This document shows positions 34,505 to 44,500 of a DNA stretch of 64,000 nt, piece by piece. The stretch is from NCBI GenBank assembly GCA_002255905.1, contig NKIN01000003.1, forward strand, positions 99,925 through 163,924, in the 5' to 3' direction. The notes beneath the pieces were generated by a model. It was not told the DNA's origin, did not search any database, and worked only from the letters and a program-made list of their open reading frames with translations. Made by a program: the position numbers and the translations under genes. Position 1 is the stretch's first letter, and each line of letters begins with the position of its first letter. This DNA comes from Burkholderiales bacterium PBB1. Its GTDB lineage: Bacteria; Pseudomonadota; Gammaproteobacteria; Burkholderiales; Burkholderiaceae_C.

Positions 34505-35127
34505 CCATGAAACGTCACTGCACTTCATCCATCACCCCGTCTGGCCAGCGAGGCGTAGCGCTCGTCGTCGTGATGCTGATCCTGCTGGTCGTTGTCGTCC
34601 TCGGCGTCGGTGGGGCTCAGATCGCACTGCTCAGCGAGCGCACGGCCCGCTACGACCGCGACTACCTGATTGCGTCACAGGCCGCAGAGGCAGCGCTGAT
34701 GGATGCCGAATTCGACATCCGCGGCCCGAACACGTCCACCAACAGCCGCACAGCGCAGTTCGCGCCAGGCAACGATGGCATCTTCGCCTCGGGTTGCAGT
34801 TCCAGCTCTTCCACGCGAGGGCTGTGTCTGCCGTACCCGGACACGACGAAGCCGGTCTGGGCCCGTGTCGACTTCCTCGACACCAGCACGAGCGCGCCTA
34901 CTGTCGAGTTCGGCCAGTTCACCGGGCGCACGTTCGATTCGGGCAGTGGTATCCGCCCCGCGCGACGGCCGCGCTACATCATCGAATTGATCGACGACCA
35001 GGCCCAGGGCAACAACGCCGCGGGCGGGCAGGTGCCCAAGATGTACCGCGTGACCGCCATGGGCTTCGGCCCACGCGTCGATGTGCAAGTCGTGCTGCAG
35101 ATGGTGTTCCGCAAAGAGAAGGGTTGA
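34501..35127 (+). CDS. pilX: Type IV pilus minor pilin PilX
   Basis: Minor pilin of the PilX type, 208 aa. The leader ends at SGQRG and the mature part starts VALVVVMLILLVVVVLGVGG, lacking the usual Phe at +1. ERTARYDRDYLIASQAAEAA follows, the conserved PilX sequence with the AEAAL motif. The start is GTG at 34501 overlapping the pilW stop, with ATG at 34507 as alternative. pilY1 begins 2 bases after the stop. Confidence 0.92.
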   Translation: MTMKRHCTSSITPSGQRGVALVVVMLILLVVVVLGVGGAQIALLSERTARYDRDYLIASQAAEAALMDAEFDIRGPNTSTNSRTAQFAPGNDGIFASGCSSSSSTRGLCLPYPDTTKPVWARVDFLDTSTSAPTVEFGQFTGRTFDSGSGIRPARRPRYIIELIDDQAQGNNAAGGQVPKMYRVTAMGFGPRVDVQVVLQMVFRKEKG

Positions 35128-35129
35128 CC

Positions 35130-38100
35130 ATGTCATCACGCACCATGAATCTGTTCTATTCGATGGTCGCCAGCCCACTGACGCGTTGGGTGGTGTTGCC
35201 CGCGTTGTGTGCTGCGGGTCTGGCCATCGTGTCGGCCCAGACCACCACGTCTTTGCCGCCCACGGTGAACCTGTCTCCCGAACCCCTGTATGCCCGTGGC
35301 GCGCGCGCCAAGCCCACGCTGACCTTGGCGTTGTCGGTGGAGTTTCCGACTGTTGGTGCGCAGTACGTCGGTACGCCGAACACCAGCAGTGATGCCAGCT
35401 ATCTGTCCACCAACAAGTACGTCGGCTACTTCGATACCGAAAGCTGTTACCTCTACAACACGAGCGCCGGGGATGCGAGTTTGCGGTACTTCTACCGCAG
35501 TGGCGCTGCCACGAATCGCACCTGCGGTGGCGCAGCCTTCAGCGGCAATTTCATGAACTGGGCGACAAGTTCCGCCGTCGACGTGCTGCGCCTGGGACTG
35601 ACGGGCGGGGACCGTGTCATCGACACCACTTCGCTCACCGTTTTGCAACGCGCCGTGCTGCCGGGTAACTCGGCCAACAACAACACCAATTTCTGGAACG
35701 GCACCAACTTTCCCTCGAAGCAGATCAGCAGTACTCAAGCAGCGGGTGCGGTACCGAGTTCATTGCTCCCCAGCAGCTTCACGGGCACGCTCAATGTGGC
35801 CAACTGCCTCAACCGTGTGTATTTCGGCACCCAGGCCACTGGTAGCTGTGCCTCGCCTGGCAACAACGGCAACCTCGGCGGCCCTATGTACGGCACGCCG
35901 ACACAGGTCAGCGGGGCGTTGCCTGGCAGCGGTTGGACAAACTGCGCGTCTGAGGGCGGCACCTGCGCTTTCACAGGTCGGAGAGAAGTGGCGTATGGCA
36001 GCGGGAGCAGCTGGATGGTGCTGCCGGCGGCTAATGGCATCGCCTGCAACAGCACAATGAGTGGCTCGACCATCGACCCGCTACCGGCTGCCACGAAGGA
36101 ATGCCGTTCTCGCACCTACACCGGCAGCTGGACGGCGCCACTGTCGACGGCGGTTCTGAACCCGGACAATTTCTTCTACAGCCGCGTTCGGGTTTGCGAA
36201 GCCGACACGTCTGGCGTGCTGACTGACCCGCGGACCAACCTGTGCCTGCGGTACCCGAACGGCAACTACAAGCCTGTCGGCAACCTGCAGAAGTACAGCG
36301 ACCGCGTTCGCGTGGCGGCCTTTGGTTACCTGAATGACAACGACGACACCACCCAGCGCTACGGCGGGGTGCTGCGTGCCCCGATGAAGTACGTGGGGCC
36401 GCGCGCCTACGACGCTAATTTCTCGCTGATCTCAGGCACGAACGCCGTCAGGGAATGGGATGAGGACACGGGGGTGTTCAGGACCAATCCGGACAGTGTC
36501 ACGACGCCGAACAGCGGGAGCTTCAGCAACGCGCCGAACCAGCCGATCAGCGGCGTCATCAATTATTTGAACCAGTTCGGACGCACCAACACCTTCGGCC
36601 AGTACAAACGGCGTGACCCGGTGGGCGAGCTGTACTACGAGAGCCTGCGCTACCTCCAGGGATTGCCGCCGACGATGGTGGGCACCAGCACGGCCACCAA
36701 CGCGATGCAAGGCCTCAACGACACCTTGCGTGACGGTTTCCCGGTGGTCTACGCCGACTACCCCGCGTACACCGACCCGCACCCCGCGTCTACGGGCACC
36801 ACGGACTATTCCTGCTTCAAGAACAACATCGTCGGCATCGGGGACGTCAATGCCAATGCCGACAAGTACCTACCGGGAAACTCAATGACCGGGTTTGGGG
36901 ACATTGCGCGCTCCGCCAGTGATGCCGCTAACGAGCCGGACTTCAAGTTTTGGACCAAGGTGGTTGGCGGGTTCGAGTCCAACAACACACCGGCGGTGAC
37001 TTACACCGACGGCAAGGGTGTCTCCCGCACGACAAGTAACCCGAACACACCCGCCAATACAGCACGCTGGGGCATGGAAGGACAGACCTTTTCTGGTGGC
37101 GCAACCTACTATGTCGCCGGTGCTTCCTACTGGGCCAACACCCACGACATCCGCGGAACGCAATGGTCTGACACCGCCAAACGACGCCCGGGCATGCGTG
37201 TCACCACCTATTGGCTCGACGTCAATGAGTTCGGGCAGCAGACCGATCCCGCGGTGCATCGCATCAGCAACCAGTTCTACTTCTCCGCAAAGTACGGTGG
37301 CTTCAAAGATGTGACCGGGACGGGCAATCCATTCAAGAAACTCGACCCAAGCGGCAACGTCGTCACCGACACCACCAATGCGAACTGGCAGCGGCAGGCG
37401 AGTGCGCCTTTGGACGAAGCCAAAAACTATTTCCTCTCGAGTTCTGCAGACACGGTGCTGGCGGCACTCGACGAAATCTTTGCCAACGTCGCTTCCGAAG
37501 CCAACAGCATCGCCGGTGGTGCCATCTCGACCTCGCGAGTCACAAGTTCCGGCGGCCTGATCTACCAGGCCCAGTTCGACCCGGCCGACTGGAGCGGCGA
37601 CCTGGTGGCGTACTCGTTGGGGCTGTCAACCGACGGGACGCAGATCCAGATCGGCTCGGCCACCACGTCCATCTGGACCAACTCTGCCGGCCAGCCGGTC
37701 GGTGCTGCCGGCAAGCTCGATGACACCGCGCCCGGCAGTCGCAACATCTACGTCGGCTTCAACTCGTCAGCGACGACGCCCGTCTTCGACAGCAGTGCCT
37801 TCACCTGGACGGCGGTTGACACCTCGGTCAAGTCAGCGCTGTACACCTCGCCCGAGACCGCTGATGTGCAGGGTCAGAATCGCCTGAACTACCTGCGCGG
37901 CGACCGCACGCTGGAAGCGGGTGGGACGGCCGGGGGCACCTTCCGCAAGCGTGGCAGCAAGCTGGGCGACATCGTGAACTCCGGGATCGCCTATGTGGCG
38001 GCTCCGACCCAGGCCATCTCCGATTCGTCCTATGCGAGCTTCTACAGCGCCTATCAGGGTCGGGTGCCGGCGTTGTACGTCGGTGCCAACGACGGCATGC

Positions 38101-39590
38101 TCCACGCGTTCAATGCCACGACCGGGGCGGAGTTGTTCGCCTACATTCCGAGCTGGGTGGTGCCCAATCTGATCGCGCTGACCTCGACGACCTACAGCCA
38201 CCGCAGCTATGTCGATGGCACGCCGACAGTCAGCGAGGCCAACCTCGGGACCACGACTTCGGCAGACTGGCGCACCGTGCTGGTGGGCGGTGCCGGTGGC
38301 GGCGGCCAGGGTGTCTATGCACTGGATGTGACCGATCCGACCGCTTTTGCCACCAGCAGTGGCAACAGCAAGATCCTGTGGGAGTTCACCGACAAGCACG
38401 ATGTCGACATGGGCAACGTGATCGGCACACCCCAGATCCTGAAGCTGAATGTTGCAGCCGGCAGCGCGACTCCCGATTACCGCTACTTCGCGGTGGTGGC
38501 CAGCGGCGTGAACAACCAAGTGGTGGACGGTAAGGCCAGCACCACGGGCCAGCCCGCGCTGTTCTTCCTGCGGCTCGACAAGGCCAAATCGACGGCATGG
38601 CAACTGGGCACCAACTACTTCAAGGTCAAGTTCCCGGTCATCACGACCGACAGTTCGCTGCCATCGGGCTTGGCCAACTTCACCGTGCGGCTGGGTATTG
38701 CGGGGGAGGTGAACTATCTCTACGCCGGAGACTTGCAGGGCAACTTGTGGAAGCTCGACTTCCGGAGTACCTCGGCCGACTCTTGGAGTCTGGACAACCT
38801 CTCGTTCTTCAAGAACAGCGGCAGCGCAATCCCGATGTTCGTCGCGACCGATGGCGCAACAACGCCCAACCGTCAGCCGATCACGATGCCGCCCGCGCTG
38901 AGCTTCGGCCCGAACCGCGGCATCATCGTGTCGTTCGGAACGGGGCGCTACCTGTCGGCTGCCGACAACTCGGCGCCGTTCAAGGTTCAATCGATGTACT
39001 CGGTGTTCGACAACAACAGCATCACGCCGGACTCGACCGGATCGCCTACGGCAGCCATTTCGGGCCGAGGCCGCCTGCAAGCTGGTACCGTGACGTCAAG
39101 CTCCATCACTTTCTCGGGCTTCGCTTGGGGTCGACCTACAGCGGACAACGACACGACCTCGCGTGCCGGTTGGTACTTCGATTTCTACCAATCCGGGACC
39201 ACCAGCACGGTGACGGGGACCGGCGAACGACAGATCAGCGGCTTGGGCGTGTTGGCTGGTCGTTTGATCTTCGGGTCGGTGATACCTGCCGTGACCAGTT
39301 GCGACAATGGCACCGGTAATTTGTATGTGATCGATACGCTGAGCGGCAACGGTTCCTCTGTGGTGTCTGACGTCGGTATCCTTGGTGAGCCGTTCCTGAC
39401 GCGGGTCGGCTATTCAACCCTGTACATCAGCGATCCGACAGGGTCCCGCAAAGAAACGACGCGCTATCAGATCATCAAGCAAGGCTCCGGTGGCCTGGGT
39501 ACCCAGGCCAGTCAGACGATCAACACAACCGTTGGCCGACTGAGCTGGCGCGAAATCAGCAATTACCAGGACGTGAGGAACGCGAATTGA
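35130..39590 (+). CDS. pilY1: Type IV pilus tip adhesin PilY1
   Basis: PilY1 sits at the pilus tip, promotes extension and can act as adhesin or surface sensor. The product is 1486 aa, longer than Pseudomonas PilY1 (about 1160 aa). A signal peptide ends near residue 36 (LAIVSAQ). The N-terminal half is divergent, with many Asn/Thr/Cys repeats and no clear von Willebrand A metal site. The C-terminal beta-propeller is well conserved: [12 protein letters not shown] (with RGD at 923-925), [36 protein letters not shown] and [16 protein letters not shown]. The EF-hand-like calcium loop expected just before that last motif is degenerate here (see findings). It follows pilX by 2 bases; the pilE start overlaps its stop. 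Confidence 0.92.
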   Translation: MSSRTMNLFYSMVASPLTRWVVLPALCAAGLAIVSAQTTTSLPPTVNLSPEPLYARGARAKPTLTLALSVEFPTVGAQYVGTPNTSSDASYLSTNKYVGYFDTESCYLYNTSAGDASLRYFYRSGAATNRTCGGAAFSGNFMNWATSSAVDVLRLGLTGGDRVIDTTSLTVLQRAVLPGNSANNNTNFWNGTNFPSKQISSTQAAGAVPSSLLPSSFTGTLNVANCLNRVYFGTQATGSCASPGNNGNLGGPMYGTPTQVSGALPGSGWTNCASEGGTCAFTGRREVAYGSGSSWMVLPAANGIACNSTMSGSTIDPLPAATKECRSRTYTGSWTAPLSTAVLNPDNFFYSRVRVCEADTSGVLTDPRTNLCLRYPNGNYKPVGNLQKYSDRVRVAAFGYLNDNDDTTQRYGGVLRAPMKYVGPRAYDANFSLISGTNAVREWDEDTGVFRTNPDSVTTPNSGSFSNAPNQPISGVINYLNQFGRTNTFGQYKRRDPVGELYYESLRYLQGLPPTMVGTSTATNAMQGLNDTLRDGFPVVYADYPAYTDPHPASTGTTDYSCFKNNIVGIGDVNANADKYLPGNSMTGFGDIARSASDAANEPDFKFWTKVVGGFESNNTPAVTYTDGKGVSRTTSNPNTPANTARWGMEGQTFSGGATYYVAGASYWANTHDIRGTQWSDTAKRRPGMRVTTYWLDVNEFGQQTDPAVHRISNQFYFSAKYGGFKDVTGTGNPFKKLDPSGNVVTDTTNANWQRQASAPLDEAKNYFLSSSADTVLAALDEIFANVASEANSIAGGAISTSRVTSSGGLIYQAQFDPADWSGDLVAYSLGLSTDGTQIQIGSATTSIWTNSAGQPVGAAGKLDDTAPGSRNIYVGFNSSATTPVFDSSAFTWTAVDTSVKSALYTSPETADVQGQNRLNYLRGDRTLEAGGTAGGTFRKRGSKLGDIVNSGIAYVAAPTQAISDSSYASFYSAYQGRVPALYVGANDGMLHAFNATTGAELFAYIPSWVVPNLIALTSTTYSHRSYVDGTPTVSEANLGTTTSADWRTVLVGGAGGGGQGVYALDVTDPTAFATSSGNSKILWEFTDKHDVDMGNVIGTPQILKLNVAAGSATPDYRYFAVVASGVNNQVVDGKASTTGQPALFFLRLDKAKSTAWQLGTNYFKVKFPVITTDSSLPSGLANFTVRLGIAGEVNYLYAGDLQGNLWKLDFRSTSADSWSLDNLSFFKNSGSAIPMFVATDGATTPNRQPITMPPALSFGPNRGIIVSFGTGRYLSAADNSAPFKVQSMYSVFDNNSITPDSTGSPTAAISGRGRLQAGTVTSSSITFSGFAWGRPTADNDTTSRAGWYFDFYQSGTTSTVTGTGERQISGLGVLAGRLIFGSVIPAVTSCDNGTGNLYVIDTLSGNGSSVVSDVGILGEPFLTRVGYSTLYISDPTGSRKETTRYQIIKQGSGGLGTQASQTINTTVGRLSWREISNYQDVRNAN

Positions 39591-40108
39591 ACCTGCGCCT
39601 GTCGATGTCGAACGCCGCAGCGCGGTGCGAGGTGCGTGACGCGCGCTCTGACCGTGGCTTCACCTTGATCGAGTTGATGATCACCGTGGCCATCATCGGC
39701 ATCCTCGCGGCCATTGCCTACCCGTCGTACCAGGACTCTGTCGTGAAGGGCCGACGCGCCGAGGGTCGCACTGCGTTGCTGAATCTGCTCCAGCAGCAGG
39801 AGCGGTACTACACACAGACTGGCAGCTATCTGAGTTTTGGTGCCGGCGCGTCGGGAAACAACGGCACGGATGCCTCTGGTGCCACGACTGTGTCTATTCC
39901 GTTCAAGACCCGGTCGGGTGACTCGACAAGCTTCGCCTACGCGTTGCGAGCAGACCCCTGCAGCAACACCCTGGGCCTGGACGAATGCGTGTTGCTGACC
40001 GCCGTACCGCAAAAGACCGATACCGCAGCGGGCAACTTGACGGTGACCAGTGCAGGGGTCAAGTCGTGCACGGGCACCAAGGCAAGCGTACCCAAGGTGT
40101 GCTGGTGA
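39587..40108 (+). CDS. pilE: Type IV minor pilin PilE
   Basis: Pilin-like protein of the PilE class, 173 aa. The leader ends in SDRG before [40 protein letters not shown] then leads into [18 protein letters not shown], characteristic of PilE minor pilins. Cysteines in [14 protein letters not shown] and SCTGTK could form the pilin D-loop. The start is TTG at 39587: TTGA overlaps the pilY1 stop and AGGA stands 8 bases upstream. An ATG at 39605 is the alternative and would give an 18-residue leader. In operons of this kind it belongs with the minor pilins; it is not the major fibre subunit. Confidence 0.9.
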   Translation: MNLRLSMSNAAARCEVRDARSDRGFTLIELMITVAIIGILAAIAYPSYQDSVVKGRRAEGRTALLNLLQQQERYYTQTGSYLSFGAGASGNNGTDASGATTVSIPFKTRSGDSTSFAYALRADPCSNTLGLDECVLLTAVPQKTDTAAGNLTVTSAGVKSCTGTKASVPKVCW

Positions 40109-40716
40109 TGATCGCGCGCGCCCCCACGTTTCAGCAGCCGAGCAATTGGGCGCCGTCGATTCGCGGCTTCACGCTGATCGAACTGATGGTCACGCTGGTG
40201 CTGGCCGCGGTCCTGATGCTTCTCGCTGCGCCCAATTTCATCACCTTCCAGCGCAACTCCGAGCTCACGACCACCGCGAACAGCTTCCTGGCAACCCTGT
40301 CCGCGGCGCGAGCCGAAGCCATGAAAAGGCAGCTGCGAACCTTCGTCATTCCCGCCGACGGCAGCAACTGGTCCAGCGGATGGGTGGCGTTTGTGGATGT
40401 GAACAGCAACGTCTCTGCCTCGGCCTTGTCGATGGATTCCGGTGACATCGAGCTGGCGCGAGGCGCCGCACTGCCTGACTCGGTGGCGATCGACACCACC
40501 AGTGCGACCAGCTTCGTGCACTCTGGCGTCCAGTACGCGATGTTCAATGGCAGTGGGTTCATGAGCCTCATCGGCGGCGGATTCCCCGCCAACGGCGCGG
40601 ATTCGCTGGACTTCACCAACGGGTCCGGCCAAACCCGGCGTGTGATCGCAAGCGTGGCGGGGCGCGTCCGCGTCTGCAAGCCCGGTGATGCGGGCTGCAG
40701 CGTGGGGACCTTCTGA
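40108..40716 (+). CDS. fimT: GspH/FimT-type minor pilin
   Basis: Pseudopilin of the GspH/FimT family, 202 aa. The 20-residue leader ends in PSIRG before FTLIELMVTLVLAAVLMLLA. APNFITFQRNSELTTTANSF and LATLSAARAEAMKRQL follow, the FimT hallmark. FimT proteins in some bacteria bind DNA during natural transformation; nothing here shows that function. The ATG at 40108 shares its A with the pilE stop (TGATG). It closes the minor-pilin set; the RAYT-like gene begins 27 bases later. Confidence 0.9.
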   Translation: MIARAPTFQQPSNWAPSIRGFTLIELMVTLVLAAVLMLLAAPNFITFQRNSELTTTANSFLATLSAARAEAMKRQLRTFVIPADGSNWSSGWVAFVDVNSNVSASALSMDSGDIELARGAALPDSVAIDTTSATSFVHSGVQYAMFNGSGFMSLIGGGFPANGADSLDFTNGSGQTRRVIASVAGRVRVCKPGDAGCSVGTF

Positions 40717-40743
40717 CGCTCGGTATCTGACACGCAGAACGAC

Positions 40744-41466
40744 GTGGCACGCCTGCCGCGCTCGGTGGTGCCGGGCCTGCCGCACTTCGTGATCCACCGG
40801 GGTTTGAATGGGCAAGAGGTCTTTGCCGACGACACGGACCGTTTGGCCTATCGCCTGGCCCTGACACAGGCTGCTCGCGAGTCGGGCGCTGCTCTGCATG
40901 GCTACGGGCTGTATGCCGACGAAGTGAGGCTGCTGGTCACGCCTGCGGCGTCGGCGTCGCTGGCCGCGATGATGCAAAGCATCGGACGGCGTTACGTTCG
41001 AGCCTTCAATCTGCGCCATGGCCGCAGCGGCACGCCGTGGGAGGGCCGCTTCCGTTCGACAGTGATCGACGCTCCGGATTGGTTCATGCATTGTCTGCAG
41101 TACGCCGAAGGTGGCGCCACTGCCGACCCGAGCGATGCCGATCTGATGCTCAACGCCGGACAGCCGTGGACCAGTGCCGGCCACCATCTCGGCCGGCGCA
41201 TCGACGACGGGGTCTCCGAGCACGCGCTGTTCTGGGCGCTCGGCAACACACCGTTCGAGCGTGAAGTCGCCTACCGCTGCGTGCTGGCGAAACCACTGCC
41301 GCAAGCCACGATCGAGCGCATCCGCAGCGCCACGCTGAAGGGGTGGGCACTCGGCAGCCCGGCGTTCGCCAAGTCGATCGGCGCTCTCATCGGTCGACGC
41401 CTCGAGCCGTTGGCACGCGGGCGCCCCGCGTTGGACTCGCCGATCTCCGAACATCGGCCAGATTGA
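40744..41466 (+). CDS. RAYT-like transposase with degenerate HUH motif
   Basis: The 240-aa product belongs to the REP-associated tyrosine transposase/IS200-like superfamily (Y1_Tnp). It opens ARLPRSVVPGLPHFVIHRG, has RYVRAFNLRHGRSGTPWEGRF and ends with GRRLEPLARGRPALD. In family members the metal-binding HUH motif reads HVH before a LL-T-P sequence. Here it is DEVRLLVTP, so both histidines are lost (Glu60, Arg62). The probable catalytic Tyr120 remains in CLQYAEGG, but the following ELNPVRAG block is replaced. Strand nicking is therefore doubtful. The frame is intact, starts at GTG 40744, and lies at the end of the pil operon beside a REP-like palindrome. Confidence 0.82.
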   Translation: MARLPRSVVPGLPHFVIHRGLNGQEVFADDTDRLAYRLALTQAARESGAALHGYGLYADEVRLLVTPAASASLAAMMQSIGRRYVRAFNLRHGRSGTPWEGRFRSTVIDAPDWFMHCLQYAEGGATADPSDADLMLNAGQPWTSAGHHLGRRIDDGVSEHALFWALGNTPFEREVAYRCVLAKPLPQATIERIRSATLKGWALGSPAFAKSIGALIGRRLEPLARGRPALDSPISEHRPD

Positions 41467-41527
41467 TCTGACCCTATTTATAAAAGTCACCTGAGTGATG
41501 GTTCTTGAAATGGGGTCAGACCCCGTT
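41467..41527. repeat. REP-like palindromic element downstream of the RAYT-like gene
   Basis: TGGGGTCAGACCCC occupies 41511-41524; GGGGTC and GACCCC pair around a single A, flanked by AAA on one side and GTTTT on the other. A related single arm, TCTGACCCT, lies at 41467-41475, immediately after the RAYT-like stop. Such GGGGTC/GACCCC palindromes commonly accompany RAYT genes. The same hairpin plus the TTTTA could also serve as a weak terminator for the pil operon. Whether copies exist elsewhere in the genome cannot be seen here. Confidence 0.6.
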
Positions 41528-41535
41528 TTAAGTTC

Positions 41536-41564
41536 TTGGCATGCTTACTGCGACACGCTAGGAT
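41536..41564 (+). promoter_or_regulatory. Sigma-70 type promoter for gltBD
   Basis: TTGGCA (41536-41541) and TAGGAT (41559-41564) are separated by 17 bases. The expected start near 41571 would leave a leader of about 25 bases that includes AGGAG six bases before the gltB ATG. It begins 11 bases after the REP-like palindrome. Confidence 0.6.
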
Positions 41565-41595
41565 TAACCCTCTCCATGCACCTCAGGAGCTCGCG

Positions 41596-44500
41596 ATGCA
41601 CCAGGCCGCGCCAAGACACACACCGCAAGACGAACGCCAGCTGGCCAGCGAGCACGGTCTGTATCAACCGAGTCAGGAGCACGATGCGTGCGGCGTCGGC
41701 TTCGTCGCCCACATCAAGGGGCACAAGGCGCACTCGATCGTCGAGCAGGGGCTGAAGATCCTCGAGAACCTCGACCACCGCGGTGCGGTCGGTGCCGACA
41801 GGCTGATGGGCGACGGTGCCGGCATCCTGATCCAGATCCCCGATGAGCTGTATCGCGCGGAGATGGCGGCTCAGGGCGTCGAGTTGCCAGCACCCGGTGA
41901 ATACGGTGTCGGCATGATCTTTCTGCCGAAAGAGCATGCCTCGCGCCTGGCCTGCGAGCAGGAACTGGAGCGCGCGGTGCGGGCCGAGGGCCAGGTCGTG
42001 CTGGGCTGGCGCGACGTGGCCGTCGATGTCGACATGCCGATGTCGCCCACGGTGCGCGAGAAAGAACCGGTGATCCGGCAGATCTTCATCGGCCGTGGCC
42101 CCGATGTGATCGTGCCCGATGCGCTCGAACGCAAGCTGTACGTGATCCGCAAGACCGCATCCAGCGCCATTCAGCGCCTGAAGCTGACGCACAGCCACGA
42201 GTACTACGTGCCCAGCATGAGCTGCCGCACCATCATCTACAAGGGCCTGCTGCTGGCCAACCAGGTCGGCGTCTATTTCAAGGACCTCGCCGACCCGCGC
42301 ACCACCTCGGCACTCGCGCTGGTGCACCAGCGCTTCAGCACCAACACGTTCCCCGAGTGGCCGCTGGCGCACCCGTACCGCATGGTGGCGCACAACGGCG
42401 AGATCAACACCGTCAAGGGCAACTTCAACTGGATGCGCGCCCGAGAGGGCGTGATGAAGTCGCCGGTGCTGGGTGACGACCTGCAGAAGCTCTACCCGAT
42501 CAGCTTCGAAGGCCAGAGCGACACCGCTACCTTCGACAACGCCCTCGAGCTGTTGACGATGAGTGGTTACTCACTTGCGCACGCCGCGATGATGATGATT
42601 CCCGAGGCCTGGGAGCAGCACACGACGATGGACGAGCGCCGCCGCGCGTTCTACGAGTACCACGCCGCCATGCTGGAGCCGTGGGACGGCCCCGCCGCGA
42701 TGGTGTTCACCGACGGCCGTCAGATCGGCGCCACGCTCGACCGCAACGGCCTCCGCCCGGCGCGCTACATCGTCACCGACGACGACCTGGTGGTGATGGC
42801 ATCCGAATCCGGCGTGCTGCCGTTCCCCGAAGACAAGATCATCAAGAAGTGGCGCCTGCAGCCGGGCAAGATGTTCCTGATCGACTTCGAGCAGGGCCGC
42901 ATCGTTGATGACGAAGAACTGAAGAACCAGTTCGCCTCGGCCAAGCCCTACCGCCAGTGGATCGAGAGCGTGCGCATCAAGCTGGAAGACGTGACGGCCG
43001 AAGGCGAAGCCACCACCTTCACCGAGACACTGCTCGATCGGCAGCAGGCCTTCGGCTACACCCAGGAAGACATCAAGTTCCTGCTGAGCCCGATGGCGCA
43101 GGCCGGTGAGGAAGCCACCGGCTCGATGGGCAACGACTCGCCGCTGGCGGTGCTCTCGGACAAGAACAAGCCGCTGTACAACTATTTCAAGCAGCTGTTC
43201 GCGCAGGTCACCAACCCGCCGATCGACCCGATCCGCGAAAACATCGTGATGTCGCTGGTCAGCTTCATTGGCCCGAAGCCGAACCTGCTCGACATCAATG
43301 CCGTCAACCCGCCGATGCGGCTCGAGGTGCCGCAGCCGATCCTCGATTTCGACGACATGGCACGGTTGCGCAACATCGAGCGCCACACCGCGGCCAAGTT
43401 CAAGAGCCACGAGTTGAACATCACCTACCCGGTGGAATGGGGCGGCGAAGGCGTCGAGGCGAAGCTGGCGTCGCTGTGTGCGGAGTCGGTCGATGCCATC
43501 CGCAGCGGCCACAACATCCTCATCATCAGCGACCGTCGGGCCGACCGTCACCACGTGGCCATTCCGGCGGTGCTCGCGCTGTCGGCCATCCACCAGCACC
43601 TGGTGCGCGAAGGCCTGCGCACGACCGCCGGCCTGGTGGTCGAGACCGGCTCTGCGCGCGAGGTTCATCATTTCGCCGTGCTGGCGGGCTACGGCGCCGA
43701 GGCGGTTCATCCGTATCTGGCGATGGAAACGCTGGCCAACCTGCACCGCGATCTGCCGGCCGACATGTCGACCGAGAAAGCGATCTACAACTACGTCAAG
43801 GCGATCGGCAAGGGCCTGTCGAAGATCATGTCCAAGATGGGCGTGAGCACCTACATGAGCTATTGCGGTGCGCAGTTGTTCGAGGCGATCGGTCTCGAGA
43901 AGACGATGGTCGACAAGTACTTCCGCGGCACCGCATCACAGGTGGGTGGCATCGGCGTGTTCCAGGTCGCCGAAGAGGCCCTGCGCATGCACCACGCCGC
44001 CTTCGGCGACGACCCGGTGCTGGCCGGCATGCTCGAGGCCGGGGGTGAATATGCATGGCGTGTGCGTGGCGAAGAGCACATGTGGACGCCGGACGCGATC
44101 GCCAAGCTGCAACACAGCACACGCGCCAACAAGTTCGATACCTACAAGGAATACGCCCAGATCATCAACGACCAGTCGCGCCGCCACCTGACGCTGCGCG
44201 GGCTGTTCGAATTCAAGCTCGATCCGAGCAAGGCGATTCCGCTCGACGAGGTCGAACCGGCAGCGGAAATCGTCAAGCGCTTTGCCACCGGCGCGATGTC
44301 GCTGGGCTCGATCTCGACCGAGGCACACAGCACCCTGGCTGTCGCGATGAACCGCATCGGCGGCAAGAGCAACACCGGTGAGGGTGGCGAAGACCCGGCG
44401 CGGTATCGCAATGAACTCAAGGGCATCCCGATCGCCGAGGGCACCAAGATCAGCGACGTGCTGGGCGAGAAGGTGATCGTGGCCGACTTCCCGCTGAAGG

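Noticed and set aside
37833-39080. A 415-codon frame on the minus strand inside pilY1
   Set aside because: It lies within the best conserved part of pilY1 and has no signal, domain or plausible start signals.
41511-41530. GGGGTC-A-GACCCC followed by GTTTTA as an intrinsic terminator
   Set aside because: The perfect stem leaves a one-base loop; opening it to a usable loop leaves a four-pair stem and a short, interrupted T-run. Its form fits a RAYT-linked palindrome better, though weak termination is not excluded.
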